In this document: one piece after another, positions 38,999-48,570 of the stretch
How positions within the stretch are numbered: position 1 is the stretch's first letter
Layout: each line of letters begins with the position of its first letter
From: Phycisphaera sp.
GTDB taxonomy: Bacteria > Planctomycetota > Phycisphaerae > Phycisphaerales > UBA1924
Reading direction: 5' to 3'
NCBI GenBank assembly: GCA_025916675.1
Contig: CP098402.1
Location: 615,205 to 679,204, forward strand
DNA length: 64,000 nucleotides
The notes under the pieces: model-generated
What the model saw: the letters and a program-made list of their open reading frames with translations, nothing else
Told to the model about the DNA's origin: nothing
The model's database searches: none
Translations under genes and position numbers: made by a program

Positions 38999-41900
38999 AT
39001 GGCATCTCGGGTCACGGATGACGAAGGGGCGTCGCTGGCGCCCGTGCTGCGATGGATCGCCTGGCTGGTGGTCAGCGCGGTCTGGCTGTTCATTGCCGCC
39101 AGCCTGATAGGGTTCGATCGGGCCGACGCGCCGGGCTTCGCCGCCTGGCCAGCCAACGAGCCAGCGGCCAACTGGATGGGCGGCATCGGGGCGCTGGTCG
39201 CCCACTGGTCGTACTACACGGTCGGGCTGGGGGCGTGGGTGTTCCTGGCCGGGCTGGCGCTGCTCATCGGGCTGCACTTTGGTGGGGCGAGGGTCGATCA
39301 CCCGCTGATCCGCATCGTGGGCGTGGTCGTCATCGCCGTGGCCGGGGCCGGAGTGCAGGCGCTTCTGTTGCCCTCGACGGCCCGGCTGCCCGACCTCCCG
39401 GGCGGCGTCGTGGGGCTCGTTGGGTCGGGCGAGCTTCGTGAGCACTTCAACGTCTGGGGCACGCTGCTGTGGATGCTCGTGGCGGCCACCATCGGCGTGA
39501 TCGTGGCGTACGACCGCTGGATCGTGCCCGCCGGGGGCAGCCTGCTTCGGCAGGCGGGTTGGGTCGGGCGGACGGCCGGCGGCGGGGCGCACTCGATGCG
39601 AGGGGTTCCCGGCGCGATCGGCGCGTGGCTGGCCGAACTGGGCGAGAAGCTACGGCCCATCAAGCGCGTGCCCGCGCGGGCCAACGACATCGACGACGAC
39701 GCGCGGCTGAAGCCTCAGCGTGACAAGCGGAAGAAGGCCGAGGCCCGGGCCAAACGCATCGAGAAAGACATCGTGACCGACGAGGGCGAGGAAGACGAAG
39801 AGGACTACGACGAAGAGGAGTACGAGGAGGACGAAGACGAGGAGGAGTACGAAGAAGAAGACGACGAGGAAGAGGAAGAAGACGACGACGAGCCCGGCGC
39901 TCCCCAGGTGTTCAGCGAGGACCGCCTGCGCGAGAAGATCAGCAAGATGCCGGTGCTGTTCTCCAGCCAGAACCGGGCCGTTGCGAAGGAGGAGGACCTG
40001 CGCGACCTCCAGGGCGTCGCCGTGGAGGGCTACCGCTTCCCGAGCGTCGAGTTGCTGGAGGATCCCGAGGAGGACTTCAACGACAAGCTCGACGAGATGG
40101 TGCGCGAAGGGGCCGAGGCGCTCGAGCGCGCGCTCCACCAGTACCGCATCAAGGGCGAGGTCGTGGGCATCGAGAGCGGGCCAGCGATCACGCTGTACGA
40201 CGTGCGCCTGGCGCCGGGCACGAAGGTGAGCCAGGTGAACGCGGTGAGCAGCGACATCGCCCGCGCGCTCAAGGCGGTCAACGTGCGCATCGTGGCGAAC
40301 CAGGTCGGCCGCGACACGGTGGGCATCGAGGTGCCCAACGCGACCAAGGAGAAGGTGCGGCTGAAGGAGCTCATGGGCCGGCCCGAGAAGTTCCAGGGCA
40401 TGAAGCTGCCGATGTTCCTGGGCAAGGACGCGTCGGGCGAGCCGCTCATCGCCGACCTGACCAAGATGCCGCACGTGCTGATCGCCGGCACCACGGGTAG
40501 TGGTAAGAGCGTGTGCATGAACACGATCATCATGTCGTTCCTGTACACCAAGAAGCCCAACGAGCTTCGGCTGGTGCTGGTCGATCCCAAGATGGTCGAG
40601 ATGAGCCAGTTCAAGGACATCCCGCACCTGATGTGCCCGGTGGTGACCGAGATGCACAAGGCGGCGGCGATCCTCGAGTGGGCCGTCACGAAGATGGACG
40701 AGCGGTACGAGTTGCTGGCCGAGGCCGGGTGTCGTGACATATCGAGTTATAACGATCTGGATTGGGAAGAGATCAAGGAACGCCTGGGCCACGAGACCGA
40801 CGAGGCGGCCGCGCGCGTGCCGCGCAAGCTGCCGTACATGGTGTTCATCATCGACGAGCTGGCCGACCTGATGATGACCAACAAGGAGGTCGAGGGCGCG
40901 ATCGTGCGCATCGCGCAGAAGGCGCGCGCAGTCGGCATCCACCTGATCCTCGCCACGCAGCGGCCGCAGGCAAATGTCGTCACCGGGCTCATCAAGGGCA
41001 ACATGCCGTGCCGGATCACGTTCAAGGTGTCGAGCGGGCTGGATAGCCGGATCATCCTCGACCAGAAGGGCGGCGAGCTGCTGCTGGGTCAGGGCGACAT
41101 GCTGTTCCTCTCGCCCAGCAACCACAAGCTGATGCGCAGCCAGGGCACGCTGGTGGACGACATCGAGATCCGCCGCGTGGTGAAGTTCGTGCGTGAGGTC
41201 TCGGGCCCGACGTTCGAGCGGCAGATCATGCAGCTCGGCCAGCCCGAGGGCGCGCTGAGCGACGATGACAGGCTGCTGCAGAGCGCGAACAACAATTCGG
41301 CGAGTTTGCGGCGGGCGCTCAAGGATCCGTTGTTCGATCGCGCGGTCGACATCGTGCTCGAGAGCAAGCGTGGCAGTGTGAGCCTGCTCCAGCGTCGCTT
41401 GGCGATTGGCTACACGCGGTCGTCTCGGCTCATCGACCTCATGGGCATCGCCGGGGTCATCAGCGACCACAAGGGCAGCGTGGCGCGCGACGTGAAGATC
41501 ACCGCGGAAGAATGGGCGGCGATGAAGGAGCTGGCCGCGAAGGACGCGGCGGCCGATCCCGAAGATTCGGATCTGGATGGCTACGAGGACGAGCCGTTCG
41601 ACGATGAAGCGAGCGTTGAGGTCGAGGTCGTGGGGCAGCTTGACGACGAGGATGAAGAGGGAGAGGTTGAACGCGAAGGTCGCGATGGGCTCGATGAAGA
41701 GGCCCAGGAAGAGGATGACGAGGAAGTTGAAGAGGATGAAGAGCTAGACGAGGAAGAGGTCGAAGAGGACGACGACGAAGAACTCGACGAGGATGAGGAA
41801 GACGAAGAGGGCGAGGAAGAAGACGAGGAGTACGAGGACGAGGAGGAGTACGAAGAGGAAGACGAGGACGGCGAGGAAGAGGATGAAGAAGACGACGAAG

Positions 41901-42019
41901 AGCTTGACGAGGATGAGGAAGAGCTAGAGGAAGACGAAACGGAAGAAGAGGACGAAGAGGACGAGGAACCACCCTTCGAGCCCGACCCGCCCAAGGCCAA
42001 ACGCAGCCGAAGACGCTAA
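38999..42019 (+). CDS. ftsK: DNA translocase FtsK with highly acidic linker and tail
   Basis: A 1006-residue septal DNA pump. About four transmembrane helices occupy residues 18-185. An Asp/Glu-rich block lies at about residues 260-300, in the linker. The motor follows: Walker A AGTTGSGKS with K503, Walker B VFIIDELADLMM, and QRPQANVVTGLIKGN. The winged-helix gamma domain is recognised near residues 768-840 (RGSVSLLQRRLAIGYTRSSRLIDLM), which would bind KOPS-like sites. After it come about 100 residues that are almost entirely Asp/Glu (residues 880-990), ending KAKRSRRR. That acidic tail is not a normal FtsK feature. ATG at 38999. Confidence 0.95.
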   Translation: MASRVTDDEGASLAPVLRWIAWLVVSAVWLFIAASLIGFDRADAPGFAAWPANEPAANWMGGIGALVAHWSYYTVGLGAWVFLAGLALLIGLHFGGARVDHPLIRIVGVVVIAVAGAGVQALLLPSTARLPDLPGGVVGLVGSGELREHFNVWGTLLWMLVAATIGVIVAYDRWIVPAGGSLLRQAGWVGRTAGGGAHSMRGVPGAIGAWLAELGEKLRPIKRVPARANDIDDDARLKPQRDKRKKAEARAKRIEKDIVTDEGEEDEEDYDEEEYEEDEDEEEYEEEDDEEEEEDDDEPGAPQVFSEDRLREKISKMPVLFSSQNRAVAKEEDLRDLQGVAVEGYRFPSVELLEDPEEDFNDKLDEMVREGAEALERALHQYRIKGEVVGIESGPAITLYDVRLAPGTKVSQVNAVSSDIARALKAVNVRIVANQVGRDTVGIEVPNATKEKVRLKELMGRPEKFQGMKLPMFLGKDASGEPLIADLTKMPHVLIAGTTGSGKSVCMNTIIMSFLYTKKPNELRLVLVDPKMVEMSQFKDIPHLMCPVVTEMHKAAAILEWAVTKMDERYELLAEAGCRDISSYNDLDWEEIKERLGHETDEAAARVPRKLPYMVFIIDELADLMMTNKEVEGAIVRIAQKARAVGIHLILATQRPQANVVTGLIKGNMPCRITFKVSSGLDSRIILDQKGGELLLGQGDMLFLSPSNHKLMRSQGTLVDDIEIRRVVKFVREVSGPTFERQIMQLGQPEGALSDDDRLLQSANNNSASLRRALKDPLFDRAVDIVLESKRGSVSLLQRRLAIGYTRSSRLIDLMGIAGVISDHKGSVARDVKITAEEWAAMKELAAKDAAADPEDSDLDGYEDEPFDDEASVEVEVVGQLDDEDEEGEVEREGRDGLDEEAQEEDDEEVEEDEELDEEEVEEDDDEELDEDEEDEEGEEEDEEYEDEEEYEEEDEDGEEEDEEDDEELDEDEEELEEDETEEEDEEDEEPPFEPDPPKAKRSRRR

Positions 42020-42031
42020 GCTCGGGGCCCT

Positions 42032-43357
42032 ATGGCCCCACCGTCGCAGACTATCTCCCCGCCAGACTCGCCCGCGAGCGACGATGGCCGCTTCTACGGC
42101 CCGGTCATCGCCGCCGCCTGCACGGTCGCCCTCGTCGCCAGCGCCCCGGGCCAGACGGTCGTCGTCAGCCAGTTCAACAAGTCGTTCACCGACACGCTGG
42201 CCCTGAGCGCAACCCAGCTCAGCAGCGCGTACCTCATCGGCACGGCCGCCGCCGCCATTCCGCTCACGTTCGTGGGCGCTCTGGCCGACAAGCTCGGCCC
42301 ACGCCGCGTCATGTTCGTGGTCGCGCTGCTGTTCGGCGGCGCGTGCATCGCCGCGGGGCAGGCGCGCTCGCTGCCGGTGCTCACGCTGTGCTTCTTCGGC
42401 CTGCGCTTCCTGGGCCAGGGCTCGCTGTCCATGCTCAGCGGGCACATATTGGCGCTGTGGTACGAGCGCAGGCTCGGCACCATCAACGGCTTCAAGATGG
42501 TCTTCGCCCAGGCCGGCTTCGCGGCCTCGCCCCTGGTGGCCATCGGCCTCATCCAGTGGCTCGGCTGGCGCTGGGCCTACGCGGCGCTGGGCGTCATCGT
42601 GTGGTTGCTCGTGCTGCCGCTCGCCGCATTCGTCTTAAAGGATCGCCCGGACGAGAAGGGCCAGCAGATCGACGGCGACGGCCAGGGGCCGCTTCTTTCA
42701 TCGCAAGAACAATCGGACACGCAAGGCTCATCGGCACCGGGCGAAGGCGGATCACCAAAACACCCGGATCCGGCGTTCACTCTCGGGCAAACAGTCTCAA
42801 CCCGCGCGTTCTGGATCCTCGCGGGCGCGATGGTCCTGAGCGGCTTCACGGGCACCGCGCTGCTGTTCCACTCGCAGCCGATCCTGGAAGCGCGCGACCT
42901 CGACCCAGCGTACTCGGCGGCGATGAGCACGAGCTGGGCCCTCGCCGTCGCCGCGCTCGTGCTGCCCGTTGGCTTTCTTGCCGACCGCTTGCCCCCACGC
43001 GGCCTGCTCGCCATCGCCGCGCTGCTCATGGCCGCCAGCCCCGCGCTCGTGGTCGTGGCCGACACGGTGGTCCTGCTGTGCGTCGCGATGGCGCTCTACG
43101 GCATCGCGATGGCCATCGGCTCGGCGGTGGGGGTGCCGACGGTCGCCCGCTACTTCGGCCGCCGCCACCACGGCAGCATCCGCGGCTTTCTTACTTTCTT
43201 AGGCGTCGCGGGCACGGGCCTGGGCCCGGTGGTGCTGGGCGTGAGCCTGGACTACGCGGGCTCGTTCACGATCGGGCTGCTGGCGTGCGCGGGGCTCGCC
43301 GTCTTGCTCGCGGTCGCGAGTTTCGCATTAAAGAGGCCACTCGCGCCGAGCGCCTGA
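42032..43357 (+). CDS. MFS transporter (OFA-like)
   Basis: A 441-residue transporter with 12 predicted transmembrane helices in two halves, separated by a soluble loop near residues 205-250 (Ser/Gly-rich). The helix 2-3 motif GALADKLGPRRVMF is the MFS signature, and helix 8-9 has VGFLADRLPPRG. The pattern of a smooth first half with the long central loop fits the oxalate:formate antiporter group; substrate is unknown. It starts 12 bp after the ftsK stop, so read-through transcription is likely. Confidence 0.8.
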   Translation: MAPPSQTISPPDSPASDDGRFYGPVIAAACTVALVASAPGQTVVVSQFNKSFTDTLALSATQLSSAYLIGTAAAAIPLTFVGALADKLGPRRVMFVVALLFGGACIAAGQARSLPVLTLCFFGLRFLGQGSLSMLSGHILALWYERRLGTINGFKMVFAQAGFAASPLVAIGLIQWLGWRWAYAALGVIVWLLVLPLAAFVLKDRPDEKGQQIDGDGQGPLLSSQEQSDTQGSSAPGEGGSPKHPDPAFTLGQTVSTRAFWILAGAMVLSGFTGTALLFHSQPILEARDLDPAYSAAMSTSWALAVAALVLPVGFLADRLPPRGLLAIAALLMAASPALVVVADTVVLLCVAMALYGIAMAIGSAVGVPTVARYFGRRHHGSIRGFLTFLGVAGTGLGPVVLGVSLDYAGSFTIGLLACAGLAVLLAVASFALKRPLAPSA

Positions 43358-43796
43358 TCCGGCTCCCCTCCGCTCCATTGCCAATTGCCAACCCCCAATT
43401 GCCACGAGCGTGCAATGGCATCTGCTGGCAATGGGCAATGGGTAATGGGCCCGGAAACGAGGGCCCGCTCCCCTCCGACCCTAGTGCCTAATGCCCCATG
43501 CCCAGTGCCTCTCCCTCCCCAAACACCCGCCAAACCGACACGAACGAAAACCATATCGTTATCGTCAGAAACGATTTTCCTTTCGACGGGAACGGTTTTC
43601 CCAGCGTTCGGAACGGTTTCCGTGCCTGCCAGGGCCGCTCGGCCGGGTGGGAACGCCGCCCTCCCAAGTGCCCGAGCCGTTCCCCCGGCTCGGGGATCGG
43701 TTCGCGTGGCTGCCCGGAGGGCTCCGGTGGCTGGGGGAGCCGTTTTCCTCGCTGGTTGGGCCGCTTCCACGGCCTCCCGAGGCGTCCTTCTGATCT

Positions 43797-43846
43797 CGAC
43801 GAGCCCCCGCGGTGACGCGGGGGGCCCACTCCGTGGGGGGCTGGGC
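43797..43846 (+). repeat. Direct repeat, copy 1, with REP-like GTGA hairpin
   Basis: Matches 44000-44049 over 50 nt. It contains CGAG, then the stem CCCCCGCG, loop GTGA, stem CGCGGGGG (43804-43823), followed by ACTCCGTGGGGGG (43828-43840). The hairpin belongs to the six-copy family described in the findings. Confidence 0.85.
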
Positions 43847-43999
43847 GGCGAGGGGCCGAGGCGGCGGGGTTCTGCCCCTCCCCCGCTCCCAGCGGGGGAG
43901 GTGGCCGAGGTCTTCCGAGGTCGGAGGGGGGCGTGCCTCCCCCTCCCCGCTTCGGGGAGAGGGCCGGGGTGAGGGGTCCTGATCCCGCTTCGCGGCCTC

Positions 44000-44049
44000 C
44001 GACGAGCCCCCGCGGTGACGCGGGGGGCCCACTCCGTGGGGGGCTGGGC
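44000..44049 (+). repeat. Direct repeat, copy 2, with REP-like GTGA hairpin
   Basis: Second copy of the 50-nt repeat, hairpin at 44007-44026. Same orientation as copy 1, 203 bp downstream. Confidence 0.85.
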
Positions 44050-44216
44050 CCGCGAGGGCACGCCAGGGGCGGTGGTCCCCTCAGTTCCCTCCCCAGCCCC
44101 CGGCAGGGCCACTCCGTGGAGGGGTCAAGACGGTGGCCGAGCAAGCGCAGCGCGGCGAGGACGGAGGGGGATAAAGTAACAGCCATACTTCCCGTACAGT
44201 CGCCTATCGTCGCCCC

Positions 44217-47200
44217 ATGGCACGATGGCCCATCCAGCGACTCTGGCGTCAGCACTCGGATGGGTTTCGCACGATTCCGACCGAGGACCTGGCAGACTTC
44301 CAGGTTTGCATTCTTCTCGGCTCCGCTGGTTCGGGTAAGACCTTCGAAATCACGCTTCTGGAAGAGACCGAGAAGGCAATGGAACGGGATGTTCGGTCCC
44401 GTCGATTCGCTGACATCGGTGACCATTCTGAGGGATTAGAGCGCCGCCTTACAGGATTGTCCGACAACGCGAACCAGGACTCGGTCATCAGCCTCGACGC
44501 GTTTGATGAGTTGATGGTTGACCTTCCCATGGCCAACCGCACACTGACGAACTGGATTCGCGAGCATCTGGAGGCCAAGAAGCCGCGGCTCCGGCTTTCC
44601 TGCCGCTCCGCCGTGTGGGCATATGGCATCACGGATGCCCTCAAGGCCGCGTATGGCGAAGACCAGGTGTTTGCAGGCGACATCCAATCACTATCCCAAG
44701 AGGACGTTGTGGCCATCGCTCGAAGCGTGGGTTTGGACGGTGAGGCGTTCGTAGAAGCCACTCACAAGGCCGGCGTGGGCTTGTTGGCAGAGCAGCCGCT
44801 CACGCTCACGATGCTGATGGGCGTATTCGAGGACCAGGGGGCACTCCACGGGCCGAGAAGCAAGCTTTTTGCCGATGCCGTCAAGTACCTTGCCCGCGAC
44901 GATGAAGAGCGAAGAGAAGAAGGGACAGGTTCGCAGCTTTCTGTGCATGAGGTTCTCGCCGCGGCGGAGGTGCTCGCCGTTTGTCTACTCACGTGTGGCC
45001 GCGACCATGTTGACCAGAGCGATACTCCATCATCCGTTTCGCTGACCCAGGACGAGTTGGCGAACGTGCAAGTCGGTGATCAATCATTCGACCATGCGTT
45101 CCTGCGTCGTCTTAGATCGCATGGGCTCTTCGATGCGGACGGGCCGCTCCGCTTCCGCTTCTGGCACCGGCAACTCGCGGAGTTTCTCGCGGGAAGGCGT
45201 CTGGCCACCTTGCCATTGCACCAAGGCCGAGCCATGCTCGCGTCCGGGCTCGGCTGGGAGCACGGGGTTGTGGGGCCCCTTCGCGAAACCGCCGCCTCCG
45301 CCGCGATGTTCAGCGAGGAGATCCGGGACTGGGTCGCCGAGACGGATCCCGAGATCATCGGACTCTCGGATGTCGCCGATGACGAACTGCGTCGCAGAGC
45401 ATTTCTTGGCCTTGTTGGCCAGTTCGAGCGACATGAGCGGACCGATGCGGACATCATGTGGCGCGGCATTGCGCTGCAAGGGTTGCAATATGCCGGCGCC
45501 GCCCCGGACATCGAGCCACTGTTGAATCGCAGAACAGAAGAGGACGAGGATGTTCTCGAATTGGCCCTGGAGGCTGCCAAACAATGGGGCCTTACCGAAC
45601 TCGACGCCACCCTCGCGGCCTTGGCCCTAGATAGCACAGCACCGTACGCTGCACGTGTGCGAGCCGCGAGGATTGTTGGACTGATTGGCAGCATCACCGC
45701 CAAGGCCGCCCTTCTTCCCCTGACAGTTGACCGAGAGGATGATCTCCGGCAGGACATTAAGGGTGAGGCGCTGCGTTGCAATTGGCCTGACCGTCTCAGC
45801 GTAAGCGGGTTGCTCGACAGGCTAACCCTGCGAAGCCAGGATAACTACTCCGGCTCGTACAACGGTTTCCTGTACGAGCTGGAACACGAGGACTTCAGTG
45901 CCGAAGGCAATCGGCTTGCGGGACTTAGTTGGTGCTTGAAGGCGGCACCGCTCATCCGCGATCACGACACTTTTCTAGCTCTGACTCGCAATATTTGCAT
46001 GGCGGCTCTTCACGAGTTGGACGATCCGGCAATCGCGAGTGCGCTGGCGCAGGTAGTGCTCGCTGCGGGTTTGGCTCATAAACCGTCCCCCATTGCCTGG
46101 TCTCAGCCACTCTGGCCTACCGACGTGCCTCCGCCAGAAGTGACTTTTCAACTGGATTCTACGATCCGACGGCAATTGCTTGAGGCGATTGCTATACAAG
46201 CGAAGGGGCAGGACCTCGTATGGTCGATCGTCATGCACACCCCGCACCTATCGAATCTTGAAGACTTTACCTGGCTGCTTGGCAGGGCATTGGACGAATC
46301 TTATGACGAGCCTACTCGTCGTCAGTTTGCGCTGTTTGCTCGCTTCCTGCCCGGATGGGCGAATAGTGCGGATTGTGTTAACGAGTGGCTCCGTTGCCGC
46401 GATGACGCAATCATCGCTTCTGCTTTTCCATACCCTATGTTTATAGAGCTGGAGAGCGAGGACGCACGGCGGCAACGCGAGGAATACGAACTGTCTCTGC
46501 CCAGAAAGGTGCCCAAGCTTTCACCACCACCACAAGCGCGAGTGGCCCACGTATTGGCGAAGTGCGAAGCGGAGGGTCCGCAGTGGTTTGGAACGCTGCG
46601 CATCCAACTAATGCTCACCGAAGAGGTCGCTCCTCCCGAATACAATCTCGACCTCACCGCTACACCGGGGTGGACGGGTGCCAACGAATCAACCAAGGCC
46701 CGCATCGTGAATGCTGCAAAAGCGTGCGTTGGTGATTCGCAAGGCGATCACACGAAGGTCGTATTGGAGTCGCCGAGACCCGTCATTGAAGACACGATCT
46801 CAGCACTGCTGCTTGTGTACTCACAGGAACCAGCGTGGGTGGAAGGCCTTTCGTCCAATTGGTGGAAAGTACGCGCGCGCTACTTTCTGGTCGAGCTGCG
46901 AGAGGATTCCGGCGACTTTGCGAACTTTGTGATTCAGCGCTTGGCAAGCGTTGCCGGCCAGGCAGTACGTGAGGTGGTCCTTGAAGTGGCCACAGATCCT
47001 CGCGAGGGTGCTAGGCACTGGCTGGAAAAGATGCTGCGTTTGCTGAACGGCCAAAATATCGGCGTGCTTGAAAGCGAACTGGCAAAGGCGATTGAGGCTG
47101 GCGAGATACCAGAGAATCAGTTGCGGGAAGCTGCGCAGTTTATCCTCTCTCGGGCTCCCGACATGGCGATCGGGTCTTGCCAAACCGCATTGAAGGCAGC

Positions 47201-48329
47201 GAATACCGATCGCGATGACGGTAAGGTGGAATCGCTCGCGGTTGCGATGCTCCTCGAACAGCCGAACGCAACATGGTCAGTTGTGGAAGGTGTACTGGAG
47301 GAAAGGCCGGACCTGCGAGTTGGGATTCTCGGTAGGTATGCCATGGGCGGCAGGCTCCACCGTCGTATGCAGTCGAGCAATACAGCCGAGGCAGCCATGT
47401 CCCCCGCAGTGGCGGCGGGACTGTTCAGACGGCTCATTGACGAGTTTTCATTCGAAACTGACCCGCCAGAGACTTCGGGCACGCGATCAATTGGCCCGGA
47501 AGAGGCGGCGCGGGACCTGCGCTGGCAGATGCTGAACTGGTTGTCGTCACAGCAGAGCCTTGAAGCGGTGAAAGAAATCAGGAGCATCGCAGCAGACTAT
47601 GGCGACAGGTACCCCTGGCTGCGTCGGACTCGTTCCGAAGCCGAGCAGGGGTATCGCTTGGCGGTATGGACGCCCTTGCAGGTGTCAGAGGTAGCCGGCA
47701 TACTCAGTGCCCGTGACAAACGACTCGTCCGGAGCGGCAGTGACGCGGTGGAGGGAATTGTCACTGCAATAGATGCCTATGGAAAGACGCTTCAAGAAGG
47801 CACCCGTATGGCGGTTGACGACCTGTGGGATCGTCCGCGCCAGCAAGAGCAATCTCCGAAGGATGAAGAGCGGGTGTCGGAAAAGGTTCAGGAATCGATA
47901 GAGAACTACTTCAAGTCGTATGCCGTCGTCGCGAATCGCGAGGTGAAGGTGCGGCGGAGGATACTGCCTAAAGAATTGAAGGGCCTTCCCGGCTCTGAGT
48001 TGGACGTACTCGTGACTATCGCTGCTCAAAACACCGTAGAACTCGCGGAGATAAACATACCAGTAGAGGTGAAGTGGTCGCACAATGCCGAAGCGAAGAC
48101 GAATCTGAAGGCGCAGCTCCTTGAAAGGTATATGAAACTGACTGGGTGGCCGTGCGGCGTGTATGTTGTGGCGTGGTCTGGGAAGCACCCCGGTGGGACC
48201 CGGCGGTCGAAGTGGGACACCATAGAGGAGGCTCGTACCGACCTGGCCGAACAGGCGGCCGAACTCCGCAAGGCTAATCCATGGATTCAGCGGTTGGAGG
48301 TTGTCGTGATCGATGCATCGCTCAGGTGA
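44217..48329 (+). CDS. STAND/NACHT-like NTPase with helical-repeat middle and C-terminal PD-(D/E)XK-like domain
   Basis: A 1370-residue protein, probably cytoplasmic. NTPase: Walker A LLGSAGSGKT (K41), Walker B ISLDAFDEL (residues 91-99), sensor-like RLSCRSAVW (R130), then a helical region with ISLSQEDVV-like and QPLTLTMLM-like patterns found in NACHT/STAND proteins. The middle, about 380-1190, is helical and HEAT-repeat-like (ALEAAKQWGLTELDATLAAL). The C-terminus has SELDVLV (D1263), IPVEVKW (E1284, K1286) and KAQLLERYM, fitting a PD-(D/E)XK nuclease. This domain set resembles antiviral STAND (Avs) systems, usually with the nuclease at the other end. No partner gene; it stands alone. Function is inferred. 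Confidence 0.7.
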   Translation: MARWPIQRLWRQHSDGFRTIPTEDLADFQVCILLGSAGSGKTFEITLLEETEKAMERDVRSRRFADIGDHSEGLERRLTGLSDNANQDSVISLDAFDELMVDLPMANRTLTNWIREHLEAKKPRLRLSCRSAVWAYGITDALKAAYGEDQVFAGDIQSLSQEDVVAIARSVGLDGEAFVEATHKAGVGLLAEQPLTLTMLMGVFEDQGALHGPRSKLFADAVKYLARDDEERREEGTGSQLSVHEVLAAAEVLAVCLLTCGRDHVDQSDTPSSVSLTQDELANVQVGDQSFDHAFLRRLRSHGLFDADGPLRFRFWHRQLAEFLAGRRLATLPLHQGRAMLASGLGWEHGVVGPLRETAASAAMFSEEIRDWVAETDPEIIGLSDVADDELRRRAFLGLVGQFERHERTDADIMWRGIALQGLQYAGAAPDIEPLLNRRTEEDEDVLELALEAAKQWGLTELDATLAALALDSTAPYAARVRAARIVGLIGSITAKAALLPLTVDREDDLRQDIKGEALRCNWPDRLSVSGLLDRLTLRSQDNYSGSYNGFLYELEHEDFSAEGNRLAGLSWCLKAAPLIRDHDTFLALTRNICMAALHELDDPAIASALAQVVLAAGLAHKPSPIAWSQPLWPTDVPPPEVTFQLDSTIRRQLLEAIAIQAKGQDLVWSIVMHTPHLSNLEDFTWLLGRALDESYDEPTRRQFALFARFLPGWANSADCVNEWLRCRDDAIIASAFPYPMFIELESEDARRQREEYELSLPRKVPKLSPPPQARVAHVLAKCEAEGPQWFGTLRIQLMLTEEVAPPEYNLDLTATPGWTGANESTKARIVNAAKACVGDSQGDHTKVVLESPRPVIEDTISALLLVYSQEPAWVEGLSSNWWKVRARYFLVELREDSGDFANFVIQRLASVAGQAVREVVLEVATDPREGARHWLEKMLRLLNGQNIGVLESELAKAIEAGEIPENQLREAAQFILSRAPDMAIGSCQTALKAANTDRDDGKVESLAVAMLLEQPNATWSVVEGVLEERPDLRVGILGRYAMGGRLHRRMQSSNTAEAAMSPAVAAGLFRRLIDEFSFETDPPETSGTRSIGPEEAARDLRWQMLNWLSSQQSLEAVKEIRSIAADYGDRYPWLRRTRSEAEQGYRLAVWTPLQVSEVAGILSARDKRLVRSGSDAVEGIVTAIDAYGKTLQEGTRMAVDDLWDRPRQQEQSPKDEERVSEKVQESIENYFKSYAVVANREVKVRRRILPKELKGLPGSELDVLVTIAAQNTVELAEINIPVEVKWSHNAEAKTNLKAQLLERYMKLTGWPCGVYVVAWSGKHPGGTRRSKWDTIEEARTDLAEQAAELRKANPWIQRLEVVVIDASLR

Positions 48330-48502
48330 CGGATGCTCTTGTTGGGCATGTGATGGGCCACCAAATCCGGCCGCTCGACCGTCGTGCCCAGCGCGTCGCG
48401 CAGGTGATCCCGTAGCTCGGCCTTGCGGTCCCCGCGCTCCCAGACGCCCAGGACTTTGCACGCCCGGCGCAGCTCGGAGGCGCTGAAGATCCGGGCCTTC
48501 AT
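48287..48502 (-). pseudogene. Possible remnant of a SAP-like domain protein
   Basis: A minus-strand frame of about 71 residues (MKARIFSAS start at 48502) with FSASELRRACKVLGVWERGDRKAELRDHL, whose two-helix spacing recalls a SAP DNA-binding module (LK.lcr.lGl..sGtK.eLi.RL). The frame continues open upstream but without recognisable sequence, in palindrome-rich DNA. Its 3' end overlaps the end of the large NTPase gene. It may be the truncated end of an older gene, or a small protein in its own right. Confidence 0.3.
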
Positions 48503-48570
48503 GATGAAGCCCGCCAGCTCGGGGTCGGTGTGCCGGGCCGAGTTGCCATCGCCAGCGGGACGGGATGCCC

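Larger units (their letters stand above)
43358..44216. other. Repeat-rich intergenic region upstream of the large NTPase gene
   Basis: About 860 bp of very GC-rich, low-complexity sequence without a credible gene. It contains heptad-like tracts (GGCAATG units at 43427-43454), a run of degenerate copies of a TTTCC/GAAACG-type motif at 43545-43640, two copies of a 50-bp direct repeat carrying a REP-like hairpin, and a third partial ACTCCGTGG element at 44111. Apparent frames here are Pro/Arg/Gly-rich and result from base composition. A possible -10-like CATACT lies near 44185. Confidence 0.6.

Noticed and set aside
37370-39592. 740-residue minus-strand frame
   Set aside because: It lies opposite the aldehyde dehydrogenase and the start of ftsK and is Arg/Pro/Gly-rich, typical of antisense frames in high-GC DNA.
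39650-41470. Long minus-strand frame opposite ftsK
   Set aside because: Antisense to conserved FtsK motifs; His/Leu/Arg-rich composition is a shadow pattern.
43358-44216. Pro/Gly/Arg-rich frames upstream of the NTPase gene
   Set aside because: They follow the repeats and base composition; no ribosome site, no domain.
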